Shown: piece by piece, positions 25,788 to 35,535 of the stretch | Layout of the letters: each line of letters begins with the position of its first letter | Numbering within the stretch: position 1 is the first letter of the stretch | NCBI GenBank assembly: GCA_044339595.1 | Contig: JBIIVF010000003.1 | Span: 1-50,000 of the forward strand | DNA length: 50,000 nt | Direction of reading: 5' to 3' | Origin: CAZTGZ01 sp044339595 | GTDB lineage: Bacteria; Bacteroidota; Bacteroidia; NS11-12g; UBA9320 | Made by a program: the position numbers and the translations under genes | Notes under the pieces: generated by a model | Told to the model about the DNA's origin: nothing | Databases searched by the model: none | The model's input: only the letters and a program-made list of their open reading frames with translations

Positions 25788-28700
25788 ATGAGTCTTTATA
25801 TGAGCAGAAAAATTTACTTAGTCTTGACCTTAATCCTCACAGCAGGTTGGTCTTTAGCACAATCAAATTTCGGTGAAATCCGGGGAAAGGTGGTCGACGC
25901 CAAAACCAAAAAACCGCTGGATTACATGAACATTTTGGTCACCAAAGACGGCATGAGCAAAGGTGGTGCTATGACGGATGATAATGGGAACTATTACATC
26001 AAGGCTTTGGAGCCGGGTAGTTACACGATTGTAGCGAAGTATATCGACTATCGTGATTACGAAGAGCGCGGTGTTGCGGTGCGTGCCAATAACATCACTT
26101 ATGTGAATGTTGAAATGTCAAAAGCAGATGCCCAGGAATTAAATGTGGTGGTAGTTAAAAAATGGAAAACGCCCATCGTGAAAGATGGTGAAAATAGCAA
26201 AACATTTTCTGACGGAGATATTGTAAAACTTCCTACCCGAAGCTTGGGAGCCATAGCCGCTACCGCATCGGGTGTATCTTCAACCAGCGCCGGGGTGAGT
26301 TTTATCGGGCAGCGTTCTGATGGTACGCGTTATTTTGTGGATGGAGTTCCGGTGGTTGGTTCAGTGAATCTTCCGCAGGCAGCTCAAGGTCAAATTGATA
26401 TCATTCAATCAGGAATTCCTGCCCAGTTTGGTGACTTTACAGGTGGGGCGATTAGCATTACCACAAAAGGTCCATCGGCTATTTTTAGGAAGAGTGTCGA
26501 GTTAATTTCTTCCAGCATGTTTGATCCTTATCATTACAATCAGTTGGAAGGATTTGTTTCCGGCCCATTAAAAATAAAGAACAAAGGTGGAGGTGATAAA
26601 GAATATGTTGCTTGGGGTTTCCAATTGTCTGGAAATATTAACTATCAAAAAGATCCGAGTCCGGCATTTGGAGGATTGTATGTGGTGAATGATGAAAAAC
26701 TGAAAGAACTTGAAGAAAATCCGCTCGTTGCCAACCCATTGGGCGGAGGATTTGTTCCAAGTTCTTCTTTCATTACCAAAAATGATATGGTAAAAGAGAA
26801 GGCACGCAGAAATGTGGCCCAGATTGCCAGTGTTGTGCAAGGTAAACTCGAGTACCAACCCAATAAAAACACCAACATTACTTTCTTCGGTAGCTATAAC
26901 TACCAGGTAAACGACAATTTTTCATACAGCAACTATTTGATGAATTATAAAAACTTCAGCCAATCCGTTGCCCAAACGTACCGTACTTATTTGAAATTCA
27001 CTCAAAAGCTTCGCAACGAAAACGAGAATGACAAATCCAAAAAAGAAGATAAGTCATTGTTGACAGATGCATTTTATACCGTTCGTCTCGATTATCAGGC
27101 AAGTTTGAGAAATAGTTACAACCCTTTCCATGGCGAGAATATTTTTAATTATGGCTATTTGGGTAAATTTGAACGTCATCGTGCACCGGTGTATGGATAT
27201 AATTCGAACACCCAGTTGCATATCGATCAAAAAGGAGATACCGTAACCAGAGCAGGATTTTGGGAATTGGTGGGTTTCAGAGATACATTGATTACCTACG
27301 AGGCACGCGACAAGAATCCTTTGTTGTCGAGATATACTGAAAACTTCTTTAACAATGCTGCTGATTTAGGTCAACCAGTATTCAGTGAAAACCAGATTTT
27401 ACAGGGTCAGGGAGTATTGAACGGCTTTGGTATTCCCAATACCTATTCACTGTGGTTCAATCCGGGAAACATTACCGCCAATTACAGCAAAAGTATGTTT
27501 GAGCGGATTTCAGCGTATGCCATGGGAGAGGCTTCTTTAAACTTGACGAATAAACACGATCTTCAATTTGGTATAACTTACGAGCAGAATATTGCAAGTG
27601 GTTATGGAATCAGTGCCAACAGTCTTTGGAGATTGATGCCTTTGTTGGCCAACAGCCACATCGATCAGCTCGATAAAATTACCACCGGAAGCTATGTGCA
27701 AGGCGGCACCCACTCTTATGACCAATTCGGGAACTTCTTAGATACCGTAAGCTATAACATTCGCGTTAATTCGGATGCACAATCAACTTTCGACAAAAAC
27801 CTCCGTCAAAAATTGATGAATAATGGCGCGAGAGATGTAAATGGTAATTTAATCGGAGAGCGCTCATTTATTGACATCAATGCGTTAGATCCGAGCATGT
27901 TCAATTTGAATATGTTTAGTGCCGAAGATTTGTGGAACAATGGTAATAGCTATGTTTCTTATTACGGATATGACTACAAAGGAAATCGTGTGAGAAACAA
28001 ACCAAGCTTATCTCAATTCCTTTATGACAAGCAAAACCGAAGCATTGGGTCTTTTGCCCCTATTTATTCAGCGGCATGGTTGCAGGATAAATTTGCTTTC
28101 AAAGATTTGATTTTGCGCGTTGGGGTTCGTATTGAAAGATATGATGCCAATCAATTTGTATTGAAAGATAACTACTCACTTTATCCAATCCAATCGGTTG
28201 GAGAAGTGAAAGAATTAAACGGTTTGCCTGTGACCCATCCGGGTAACTTGGGCGAGGACTTCTCTGTGTATGTCAACAATACTGAGAATCCAACAAAAAT
28301 CATCGGTTACAGAAAAGAGAATGTATGGTACGATGCCAATGGTATCGAAATCAGCTCTCCTGACTTTTTAGCGAATCAAACTACCAATGGTAGAATTCAA
28401 CCTTTATTGTCAGATCCAAAGAATCAGGAAGTGACCAAAGAATCATTTGTAGATTATGATCCACAAATCAATGTTTTGCCAAGGGTTTGGTTTTCATTTC
28501 CTATCAATTCAGATGCTCAATTCTTTGCCAATTATGATGTTTTGGCTCAGCGTCCTGGAGATGGTGCCACTTTTGCGCCCATTAATAACTATTACTTCTT
28601 AGAAGCGACTCAAGGTGGAACCATTGCTAATGCCGGGTTGAAACCACGTATTCGTACCAATTATGAATTAGGATTTAAGCAAAAACTGACCGATAATTCG

Positions 28701-29546
28701 GCCATCAGTTTAATTGCCACCTATGCAGAAACACGCAATGACTTTGGATTGATTCGCGTAAATCAGGCATATCCTATTTCTTATAACACAACGGCCAATA
28801 TCGATTTCAGCACTACCAAAGCTTTCCGTGTTGAATATGAATTGCGTGAGATGGGCAATGTTTCTTTGACCGCTAACTACGCATTGCTTTTTGCGGATGG
28901 CACCGGTTCAAACATCAACTCTCAAGCGGCGTTGATCGCGGCCAACCAGCCGAACCTGCGTACTTTGTATCCAATGGATGTAGACATTCGCCACAAAATT
29001 GTAGGTATCCTCGATTATCGCTTTGATTCAAAGGAAAATTACAAAGGTTATTACCTGGGTAAGTTCCCTGTATTTGCTGATATGGGTGCCAACTTTATTT
29101 TCAATGCAAGATCCGGTTCTCCTTTCACCAGATATCAACAAGCCATTTCTGAAGCACAAGCAGATATGGGACGTGCTCAGAGAAGTCAAATTGATGGAAA
29201 TCCATTCGGGTCTCGCATGCCTTGGCAATACAGAGTTGATATGAACCTCAGCAAGAATTTTGAAATTGCCAAAAAACGCAAACGCGAAAAAGGTCTGAAT
29301 TCTTACAATCTGAACGTATTTATCTGGGTTCAGAATTTATTAAATCAAAAAGCCGTAGATGGGGTTTATCAATTTACAGGATTGCCCAATGATGATGGTT
29401 ATTTGAGCTCACCACAAGGTCGTCAGTATATCACCGAGCAGGTAAATCAGCAGTCGTTCATCGATCTGTATAATGTGAAAGTAGACAACCCATATAACTA
29501 TACATTCCCCAGATTGGCAAGATTAGGAGTGAAAGTATTATTCTAA
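25788..29546 (+). CDS. TonB-dependent receptor with N-terminal carboxypeptidase-like domain
   Basis: A 1252-residue outer-membrane receptor. After the signal peptide (ending GWSLAQ), residues 33-112 form a carboxypeptidase-like regulatory domain (GEIRGKVVDAKTKKPL to NVEMSK). The plug follows (about 140-245; FVDGVPVVGS and FTGGAISITTKG), then a long beta-barrel ending in the aromatic ARLGVKVLF. It imports or transduces a substrate in a TonB-dependent way. No classical SusD follows; instead the next genes encode a secreted T9SS protein and a PorV-like protein, suggesting a shared export or assembly role. Only 27 bases separate it from the next gene. Confidence 0.92.
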   Translation: MSLYMSRKIYLVLTLILTAGWSLAQSNFGEIRGKVVDAKTKKPLDYMNILVTKDGMSKGGAMTDDNGNYYIKALEPGSYTIVAKYIDYRDYEERGVAVRANNITYVNVEMSKADAQELNVVVVKKWKTPIVKDGENSKTFSDGDIVKLPTRSLGAIAATASGVSSTSAGVSFIGQRSDGTRYFVDGVPVVGSVNLPQAAQGQIDIIQSGIPAQFGDFTGGAISITTKGPSAIFRKSVELISSSMFDPYHYNQLEGFVSGPLKIKNKGGGDKEYVAWGFQLSGNINYQKDPSPAFGGLYVVNDEKLKELEENPLVANPLGGGFVPSSSFITKNDMVKEKARRNVAQIASVVQGKLEYQPNKNTNITFFGSYNYQVNDNFSYSNYLMNYKNFSQSVAQTYRTYLKFTQKLRNENENDKSKKEDKSLLTDAFYTVRLDYQASLRNSYNPFHGENIFNYGYLGKFERHRAPVYGYNSNTQLHIDQKGDTVTRAGFWELVGFRDTLITYEARDKNPLLSRYTENFFNNAADLGQPVFSENQILQGQGVLNGFGIPNTYSLWFNPGNITANYSKSMFERISAYAMGEASLNLTNKHDLQFGITYEQNIASGYGISANSLWRLMPLLANSHIDQLDKITTGSYVQGGTHSYDQFGNFLDTVSYNIRVNSDAQSTFDKNLRQKLMNNGARDVNGNLIGERSFIDINALDPSMFNLNMFSAEDLWNNGNSYVSYYGYDYKGNRVRNKPSLSQFLYDKQNRSIGSFAPIYSAAWLQDKFAFKDLILRVGVRIERYDANQFVLKDNYSLYPIQSVGEVKELNGLPVTHPGNLGEDFSVYVNNTENPTKIIGYRKENVWYDANGIEISSPDFLANQTTNGRIQPLLSDPKNQEVTKESFVDYDPQINVLPRVWFSFPINSDAQFFANYDVLAQRPGDGATFAPINNYYFLEATQGGTIANAGLKPRIRTNYELGFKQKLTDNSAISLIATYAETRNDFGLIRVNQAYPISYNTTANIDFSTTKAFRVEYELREMGNVSLTANYALLFADGTGSNINSQAALIAANQPNLRTLYPMDVDIRHKIVGILDYRFDSKENYKGYYLGKFPVFADMGANFIFNARSGSPFTRYQQAISEAQADMGRAQRSQIDGNPFGSRMPWQYRVDMNLSKNFEIAKKRKREKGLNSYNLNVFIWVQNLLNQKAVDGVYQFTGLPNDDGYLSSPQGRQYITEQVNQQSFIDLYNVKVDNPYNYTFPRLARLGVKVLF

Positions 29547-29573
29547 TTTCTAAATTCTAAAATCTAATTTTAA

Positions 29574-32500
29574 ATGAAAAAACGGAGAAATATGAAGAAT
29601 ATATTGATCGTGGCTTTATTGACTTTGTCGATGGCACAATTATCAGCACGTGAAAGTGTTGGCCTGAGCAGACAGGTTTCCAAAAATGAAGCGATGCAGA
29701 AGAAAATGAAGTTTGGTTCAGATTGTGAACCGGCTTCTGCAAGTGCAGATTTGGATATCAATAATGTTAGAACGAAAATTCTGAACGGTGGCGATATGTG
29801 GTGGGACTTGAACAACCCCAAATATGAAATCCCCAAAATCAATGACTTGAATGCAGTGAGGAAACATTCACTTTTTTCAGGTGCCATTTGGATTGGTGGT
29901 TTTGAACAAGGAAACTTAAAGATTGCAGCTATGACCTATCGTCAAAGGGGCTCAGACTTTTGGCCGGGCCCTTTGGATACCATCACAAGTAATACAAATT
30001 CTTTAATTTGTAAGCAATTCGATGAAGTTTATCAGGTGACCAGAGATGAGATTATCTCTCATTGGGACGAATATCTTGCGAGTGGAGCCGTGCCTAACCC
30101 TTCTGAAAATATTTCAAAGTGGCCCGGAAACGGAAATGGATTGAATTTGCCGGATCAGATGGCCCCTTACTTCGATGCCAATGGAGATGGTTTCTATAAT
30201 CCAATCAATGGTGATTATCCGGTTTTACAGACAGAATGTCGCGGAATCAAGGTTTCTAATGCAAATAATAAACCCTCCGATCAGCCAGACAAAATGTTAT
30301 GGTTTGTTTACAATGATAAGGGGAATATTCACTCAGAAACAAATGGTTTGCCCATCGGTTTAGAATTGCAAACAACAGCGTTCGCATACGCTACAAATGA
30401 TGAGATTAATAACATGACCTTTTATAAGACCCGCATTATTAACCGCGGTTCATCCACGCTCGAAGAAACCTATTTCGGAGAATGGGTGGACGCGGATTTG
30501 GGAAATTATGCAGATGATTACGTAGGTTGTGATGTTGGTTTAAGTCTCGGCTTTTGTTATAATGGAGACGACAACGATGAAGGTATCTTAGGTTATGGAT
30601 TGAATCCACCTTCTGTGGGTGTTGATTTTTTCGAAAGTCCAAGAAAAGATACTGTGATCAATGGAATCCCAACTTCTATTGAGTTGGGTATGAGTAAATT
30701 CGTCTATTACAATAACGATTTCTCAATTAAAGGAAATCCGAACTCAGCCATTGATTTTTACAATTATTTGCGCGGTCGTTGGAAAAATGGTGATTGCATT
30801 AAATGGGGAGGAGATGGCTTTTCAGGATCTGAATGTGCCGATTATATGTTCCCGTGGAATACCGATCCTCGACATTCAAATGACAACTGGAATGAGCGAC
30901 AAGCCGGCAATACACCCCAGGATAGGAGATTCTTGCAAACATCCGGTCCATTTAATTTAAAACCGGGAGCGATCAATTACATAACAGTGGGTGTTGTTTG
31001 GGCTAAAACTAGTTCAGGAGGTTCCGAAGGTTCTTTGGCATTGCTAAAATCTGCTAGCCGAAAAGCACAGGAATTATTTGATAACTGTTTTGATATCTTA
31101 GACGGACCTGATGCCCCAATAGTAGAAGTTCGTGAAATGGATAAAGAAGTCATTTTCAATTTCAAAGAAACAGGCAGAATTGAAACCTACACGGAAGCAA
31201 CCATCGTGGATGGTGTGAAGAAATTGTACCGTTTCCAAGGATATCGCATTTATCAATTAAAAGATGCCACGGTTGGTACCGGTGATTTGGAAGATATCGA
31301 TAAATCTAGAGAGGTGTTTCTATGCGACATAAGAGATAGCATTGCCCGATTGGTTAATTCACCGTTTGATGGAACATTGGGTCAGCCTTTACCTAAGTTG
31401 ATGGTTGAAGGGCCGAACAAAGGATTAGTGCACTCGTTGTCGTTTAAAGATGACGCATTTGCCACAGGTTCAAACAAGCAATTGGTGAATAATCGTACCT
31501 ATTACTTTTTAGTGATTAGCTATGCCGGATTGCCCGGACACCCGGCTGTTGAATATCTTGCAGGTAGAAAAATCAGACAATTCAGCGTTACCCCGCATAT
31601 CCCAATTGGAGATCAGGATGGGGGATATAAAATCGGTGCCAATTATGGTGAAGGGCCGCAAATCATAAGAATTGAAGGAACAGGAAACGGGGGTACTGCG
31701 CTAGAATTAACCGATGAGAGCCGCCAGTTTATTTTAGATAATAACATCATGGCCAATCCGAAGTATGAAAGAGGAAAGGGGCCTGTTACCGTAAAAGTTA
31801 TTGATCCATTAAGAGTCCCAAAGGGTGATTTCGAATTGACCTTGCTTGAAACACCGATTCCTTCATCTAATACTGTGAGAGAAGCCGGTGTGGTGGATAC
31901 CAATACTACATGGATATTGGTCAATATAACTTCTGGTGATACCATTTTTGCTGATACCACCATCAATTATAGCAACGAACAAATATTACTCGAATCTAAA
32001 GGCAGCAATAAAATAGGCGACTGGGGATTGGCCATCAATGTTCATCAGGTGAAAGGCCCGGGAGATGATCTGCAAGATGAAACCAATGGCTTAATTAGTT
32101 GGGATGTTAGATGGCCTGACAACAGTAAGCAGTGGCTAACTGCTCTTGCTGATCAGGATAACACGCCTTGGTTTGATTGGATACGTTCAGGAAGAAACGG
32201 TTCGTCTGAATCAACCAAAGATTATTCAATCCACGATTTTGCCTTGGGTGGTGAGTCTATGGATCGATTTGAAGTATATGAGAAAATTTGGAATGGCCGC
32301 GTTGGACCGTATCGTTTGTCGAGCAGAAATCCAACATCTGCCACTCCTCAAAGACCCGCTACTTTGGTTCAAGGTCCAGCATTTCAGGGATCACCGGTCA
32401 TCAACACTTGGGGTTTGAAGGATTTAGCGAGTATTGATTTTGTTATCACCGCTGATAAAACGAAGTGGACTCGCTGTGTGGTGATAGAGTTGGGTGAAGA

Positions 32501-33461
32501 TCCGGGGCTCACAGAGGGAGGTGCCGTTAAGTTTCATTTGAGAAAAAGTGCATCACTCGATATTAATGGAAATAAAATATCAGGAGAACAGGGCCGAGGC
32601 TGGTTCCCGGGGTATGCGATCAATGTGGAAACCGGTGAACGTTTGAATATCGTCATAGGTGAAGATTCTTATCAGGCAGCTGAGAATGGCCGTGATATGA
32701 AATGGAATCCTACGGATAACAGCGGTTTTTACACCAGCACTTACCCAAGTTTTGGTGGAAGACATTACATCTATGTAATGGGCTCTGCTGAGGGCGTACC
32801 TGCCATTGCTTATCCTAAAGGCCCGGCATACGATCAGGGGTCTTATTATCATGGTATACTCTCCCAGCTTGAAGGCAAAACTGAATCTCAGAAAACCATA
32901 GAAATTAATAAGGTGATGTTCCAGTGTATGTGGGTTATCCCTTCTTATCTGGCAAATGGTTATAAAATGATTGAGAAAGACGGTATGCCGGTTCCTCCTA
33001 CTGATTTTAGTCTCGATATTCGAGTGAAGAAACCATATAAATACTACAGAACCAGCCAAACACCGGTAAACAATGACAATCCTAAGTATAAGTTCAATAC
33101 TGACGATGTTTATTCTGAAGTGAGCAAGGATGAAGGGAAAAATAAACTTGACCTGATCAATATTGTACCAAACCCTTACTATGCATTCTCAGCGTATGAA
33201 AATAACCCGATTGAGAACAAAGTGAAGTTTACCAATCTACCTTACAAATGTGATATATCCATATATACACTGGATGGTCAGTTGGTGCGCAGAATCAAAA
33301 AGGATGATGACGCTACTGCGATTACATGGGATATGAAAAATCAGGCCCGTGTGCCCATTGCTTCAGGTATTTACATTATTCATGTGGATGCGGGAGAACT
33401 GGGTGAAAAAGTGTTGAAGTGGATGGGTATCATGCGTGAACTTGATTTGGATTCTTTCTAA
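29574..33461 (+). CDS. Giant secreted protein with C-terminal T9SS-like sorting domain
   Basis: A 1295-residue exported protein. The signal peptide lies within the first 26 residues; the ATG at 29592 (seventh codon) is an equally good start. The body holds many aromatic, Asp/Asn-rich beta segments and a possible calcium-type loop (FDANGDGFYNPINGDYP, about 200-216). The last 90 residues form a sorting-domain-like module: IVPNPYYAFSAYE, ISIYTLDGQLVRRI, ASGIYIIHVDAGELGEKVLKWMGI, then an extra RELDLDSF tail beyond the usual end. No enzyme domain is recognised. It is flanked by a TonB receptor and a PorV-like gene in one operon, so it is probably a T9SS substrate delivered to the cell surface. Confidence 0.8.
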   Translation: MKKRRNMKNILIVALLTLSMAQLSARESVGLSRQVSKNEAMQKKMKFGSDCEPASASADLDINNVRTKILNGGDMWWDLNNPKYEIPKINDLNAVRKHSLFSGAIWIGGFEQGNLKIAAMTYRQRGSDFWPGPLDTITSNTNSLICKQFDEVYQVTRDEIISHWDEYLASGAVPNPSENISKWPGNGNGLNLPDQMAPYFDANGDGFYNPINGDYPVLQTECRGIKVSNANNKPSDQPDKMLWFVYNDKGNIHSETNGLPIGLELQTTAFAYATNDEINNMTFYKTRIINRGSSTLEETYFGEWVDADLGNYADDYVGCDVGLSLGFCYNGDDNDEGILGYGLNPPSVGVDFFESPRKDTVINGIPTSIELGMSKFVYYNNDFSIKGNPNSAIDFYNYLRGRWKNGDCIKWGGDGFSGSECADYMFPWNTDPRHSNDNWNERQAGNTPQDRRFLQTSGPFNLKPGAINYITVGVVWAKTSSGGSEGSLALLKSASRKAQELFDNCFDILDGPDAPIVEVREMDKEVIFNFKETGRIETYTEATIVDGVKKLYRFQGYRIYQLKDATVGTGDLEDIDKSREVFLCDIRDSIARLVNSPFDGTLGQPLPKLMVEGPNKGLVHSLSFKDDAFATGSNKQLVNNRTYYFLVISYAGLPGHPAVEYLAGRKIRQFSVTPHIPIGDQDGGYKIGANYGEGPQIIRIEGTGNGGTALELTDESRQFILDNNIMANPKYERGKGPVTVKVIDPLRVPKGDFELTLLETPIPSSNTVREAGVVDTNTTWILVNITSGDTIFADTTINYSNEQILLESKGSNKIGDWGLAINVHQVKGPGDDLQDETNGLISWDVRWPDNSKQWLTALADQDNTPWFDWIRSGRNGSSESTKDYSIHDFALGGESMDRFEVYEKIWNGRVGPYRLSSRNPTSATPQRPATLVQGPAFQGSPVINTWGLKDLASIDFVITADKTKWTRCVVIELGEDPGLTEGGAVKFHLRKSASLDINGNKISGEQGRGWFPGYAINVETGERLNIVIGEDSYQAAENGRDMKWNPTDNSGFYTSTYPSFGGRHYIYVMGSAEGVPAIAYPKGPAYDQGSYYHGILSQLEGKTESQKTIEINKVMFQCMWVIPSYLANGYKMIEKDGMPVPPTDFSLDIRVKKPYKYYRTSQTPVNNDNPKYKFNTDDVYSEVSKDEGKNKLDLINIVPNPYYAFSAYENNPIENKVKFTNLPYKCDISIYTLDGQLVRRIKKDDDATAITWDMKNQARVPIASGIYIIHVDAGELGEKVLKWMGIMRELDLDSF

Positions 33462-33487
33462 CATTACCAAGAACTTAAAACTGTATC

Positions 33488-34588
33488 ATGAATTTTAAGA
33501 AAATATTAGCAATTGTTCTTTCCGGTGTAATGCCAACTATGGTTTTGGCCGGAAATCCTGACAGAATCGGGCAGGCAGGGGCTACCCAGCTTTCTGCAAA
33601 CGGTTGGGCAAGAAGCTCCGGCATGGGTTACTCTGCCGTAAGCAATGTGCGCGGCGTTGAATCCATGTTCATCAACGTAGCCGGTTTGGCTTATACCAAC
33701 AAAACTGAGGTGGTATTCTCAAGAACCAGTTGGTTAAGGGGTACCGATATAAACATCAACAGCTTCGGATTTGCCCAATCTGTAGGTGGCTCAGGAGTTT
33801 TGGGATTAAGCATGTCTTCTTTTGATTTGGGAGATATTCCTATTACAACAGTTGAACAACCTGAAGGTGGATTGGGTACCTATTCACCAAGATTTACCAA
33901 TTTGGGTGTTTCTTATGCCAAAAAGTTCACCAATACTATTTCAGGTGGGGTCTTGGTAAGAATCTTTTCCGAAACCATTACCAATGTGAAAGCACAAGGT
34001 GTGGCACTCGATGCGGGTATTCAGTATAGCGAAACTGCGGATAAAAACGATAAACTGAAAAAGAATGACATCAAGTTTGGTGTGTCTCTTAAAAACGTAG
34101 GTCCTGATGCAAAGTATTCAGGGGATGGTTTGGCTACTAAAGCAATAAATCCACTGAACGAGCAGGAGCAGACCTTCGCATTAAGAGCGGCTAGGTTCAA
34201 CCTGCCAACGCTGATTAACATTGGAGCTTCTTATGATTTTCGCTTAGATGCAACCCAGCAAACCTACAATAACCGCTTGACAACGGCTATGAATTTTACA
34301 TCTAATGCCTTTTCCAGAAATCAGCTGACTCTAGGTTTGGAGTATGGATATAAAAATATGCTCATGTTAAGAGCGGGATATGCTTATGAAGAAGGTATTA
34401 CCTCTTATGAAACCAGAACCAATGCTTATACAGGAGTTTCGGCAGGTTTGACATTTGAGGTGCCAACGAACAAAAAGAAGAACGAAAATACGTTTGGTTT
34501 TGATTATTCTTTCAGACATAGCAACCCATTTGGCGGAACTCATTCTTTTGGAGTGCGTCTAACATTGAACGATAAAGAAGAGAAGTAA
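33488..34588 (+). CDS. PorV/PorQ-family outer-membrane protein
   Basis: A 366-residue beta-barrel protein with a signal peptide ending LAGNPD. The start of the mature protein (RIGQAGATQL, RSSGMGYSAVSNVRGVESMFINVAGLA) is the hallmark of PorV/PorQ proteins, which are FadL-like barrels acting with the type IX secretion system; PorV shuttles substrates carrying sorting domains from the translocon to the surface. The barrel ends in SFGVRLTLNDKEEK. It lies 26 bases after the giant secreted protein and ends the operon at a clear terminator. Pairing of one PorV-like gene with one substrate suggests a dedicated partner, which is inference. Confidence 0.85.
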   Translation: MNFKKILAIVLSGVMPTMVLAGNPDRIGQAGATQLSANGWARSSGMGYSAVSNVRGVESMFINVAGLAYTNKTEVVFSRTSWLRGTDININSFGFAQSVGGSGVLGLSMSSFDLGDIPITTVEQPEGGLGTYSPRFTNLGVSYAKKFTNTISGGVLVRIFSETITNVKAQGVALDAGIQYSETADKNDKLKKNDIKFGVSLKNVGPDAKYSGDGLATKAINPLNEQEQTFALRAARFNLPTLINIGASYDFRLDATQQTYNNRLTTAMNFTSNAFSRNQLTLGLEYGYKNMLMLRAGYAYEEGITSYETRTNAYTGVSAGLTFEVPTNKKKNENTFGFDYSFRHSNPFGGTHSFGVRLTLNDKEEK

Positions 34589-34609
34589 ATCTTAATATTA
34601 TTTTTGCAG

Positions 34610-34647
34610 GAGCATTGTATCTGTGACGGGTACAATGCTCTTTTGTT
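34610..34647 (+). terminator. Rho-independent terminator after the TonB/secreted/PorV operon
   Basis: GAGCATTGTA (34610-34619) pairs perfectly with TACAATGCTC (34631-34640) around an 11-base loop, followed by TTTTGTT. It starts 21 bases after the PorV-like stop codon. Confidence 0.8.
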
Positions 34648-34670
34648 ATCAATACCAATCAAATAGAGTT

Positions 34671-35144
34671 ATGTCAGACATCAATTATATGAGCCAAGAA
34701 GGCTTCGACAACCTAAAAAAGGAAATAGAACATTTGAAAACGGTTGAACGGCCCTCTATCTCGAGACAGATAGCTGAAGCCAGAGACAAAGGTGACTTAT
34801 CCGAGAATGCCGAATATGATGCAGCGAAGGAGGCCCAAGGTCTTCTTGAAATGAAGATTGCCAAACTCGAAGAGGTATTTGGAAATGCGAGAGTACTTGA
34901 CAAATCAAAAGCTGATTTGTCTAAAGTTGGTCCACAGAACATTGTGCGATTGATGAATACAAAAATTGGCAAAGAAGTAACGTATACCCTTGTTTCAGAG
35001 AAGGAAGCCAATTTTAAAGAATTTAAAATTTCGATGGGATCACCTATTGGTAAGGCATTGCTTGGAAAGAGGGTGGGGGATTTGGTGCAAGTAACGGTGC
35101 CTGCAGGTATCATTGATTTAGAAATCCTGGAAATTACTATCTGA
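34671..35144 (+). CDS. greA: Transcription elongation factor GreA
   Basis: GreA rescues backtracked RNA polymerase by stimulating transcript cleavage. The 157-residue protein has the N-terminal coiled-coil with LKKEIEHLKTVERPSISRQIAEARDKGDLSENAEYDAAKE, whose Asp and Glu residues at the tip (DLSENAEYD) coordinate the catalytic magnesium, and the C-terminal FKBP-like domain (SPIGKALLGKRVGDLVQV). The start at 34671 gives exactly the family length; an upstream ATG at 34623 lies in the terminator region. One base separates its stop from the HIT gene. Confidence 0.97.
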   Translation: MSDINYMSQEGFDNLKKEIEHLKTVERPSISRQIAEARDKGDLSENAEYDAAKEAQGLLEMKIAKLEEVFGNARVLDKSKADLSKVGPQNIVRLMNTKIGKEVTYTLVSEKEANFKEFKISMGSPIGKALLGKRVGDLVQVTVPAGIIDLEILEITI

Positions 35145-35145
35145 T

Positions 35146-35535
35146 ATGTCCACCATTTTTGAGAAGATAATCAATGGTGAAATACCATGTCACAAGGTCG
35201 CAGAAACGAGCGATTTTTTGGCTTTTCTAGATTTGTTTCCGGTTCAGAAAGGGCATGTTTTAGTGGTACCGAAAACTTCTGTTGATTATTTCTTTGATAT
35301 TGAGGATATCCAATTCAGTGATTTAATGTTGTTTGCGAAAAAGCTTGCCATTGGCTTGAAAAAGGCTATTCCATGTAAAAAAATAGGAGTAGCGGTCATT
35401 GGCTTGGAAGTGCCCCATGCTCATATTCATTTAATTCCCATGAATTCTTTATCCGATATGGATTTTTCCAATAAAAAGAAATTCAGTGATGAAGAGCTGA
35501 GTGAAACAGCTACTTTGATTAGATCGTTTCTCTAA
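35146..35535 (+). CDS. HIT family nucleotide-binding protein
   Basis: A 129-residue histidine triad hydrolase. The triad HAHIH occupies residues 91-95 (catalytic H93), preceded by QKGHVLVVPK near 35-44 typical of Hint/HinT-like proteins; these hydrolyse aminoacyl-adenylates and dinucleoside polyphosphates. It starts one base after the greA stop, so the two are coupled. Its stop overlaps the convergent murQ stop by four bases, so no terminator separates them. Family assignment is firm; physiological substrate is not known. Confidence 0.93.
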   Translation: MSTIFEKIINGEIPCHKVAETSDFLAFLDLFPVQKGHVLVVPKTSVDYFFDIEDIQFSDLMLFAKKLAIGLKKAIPCKKIGVAVIGLEVPHAHIHLIPMNSLSDMDFSNKKKFSDEELSETATLIRSFL

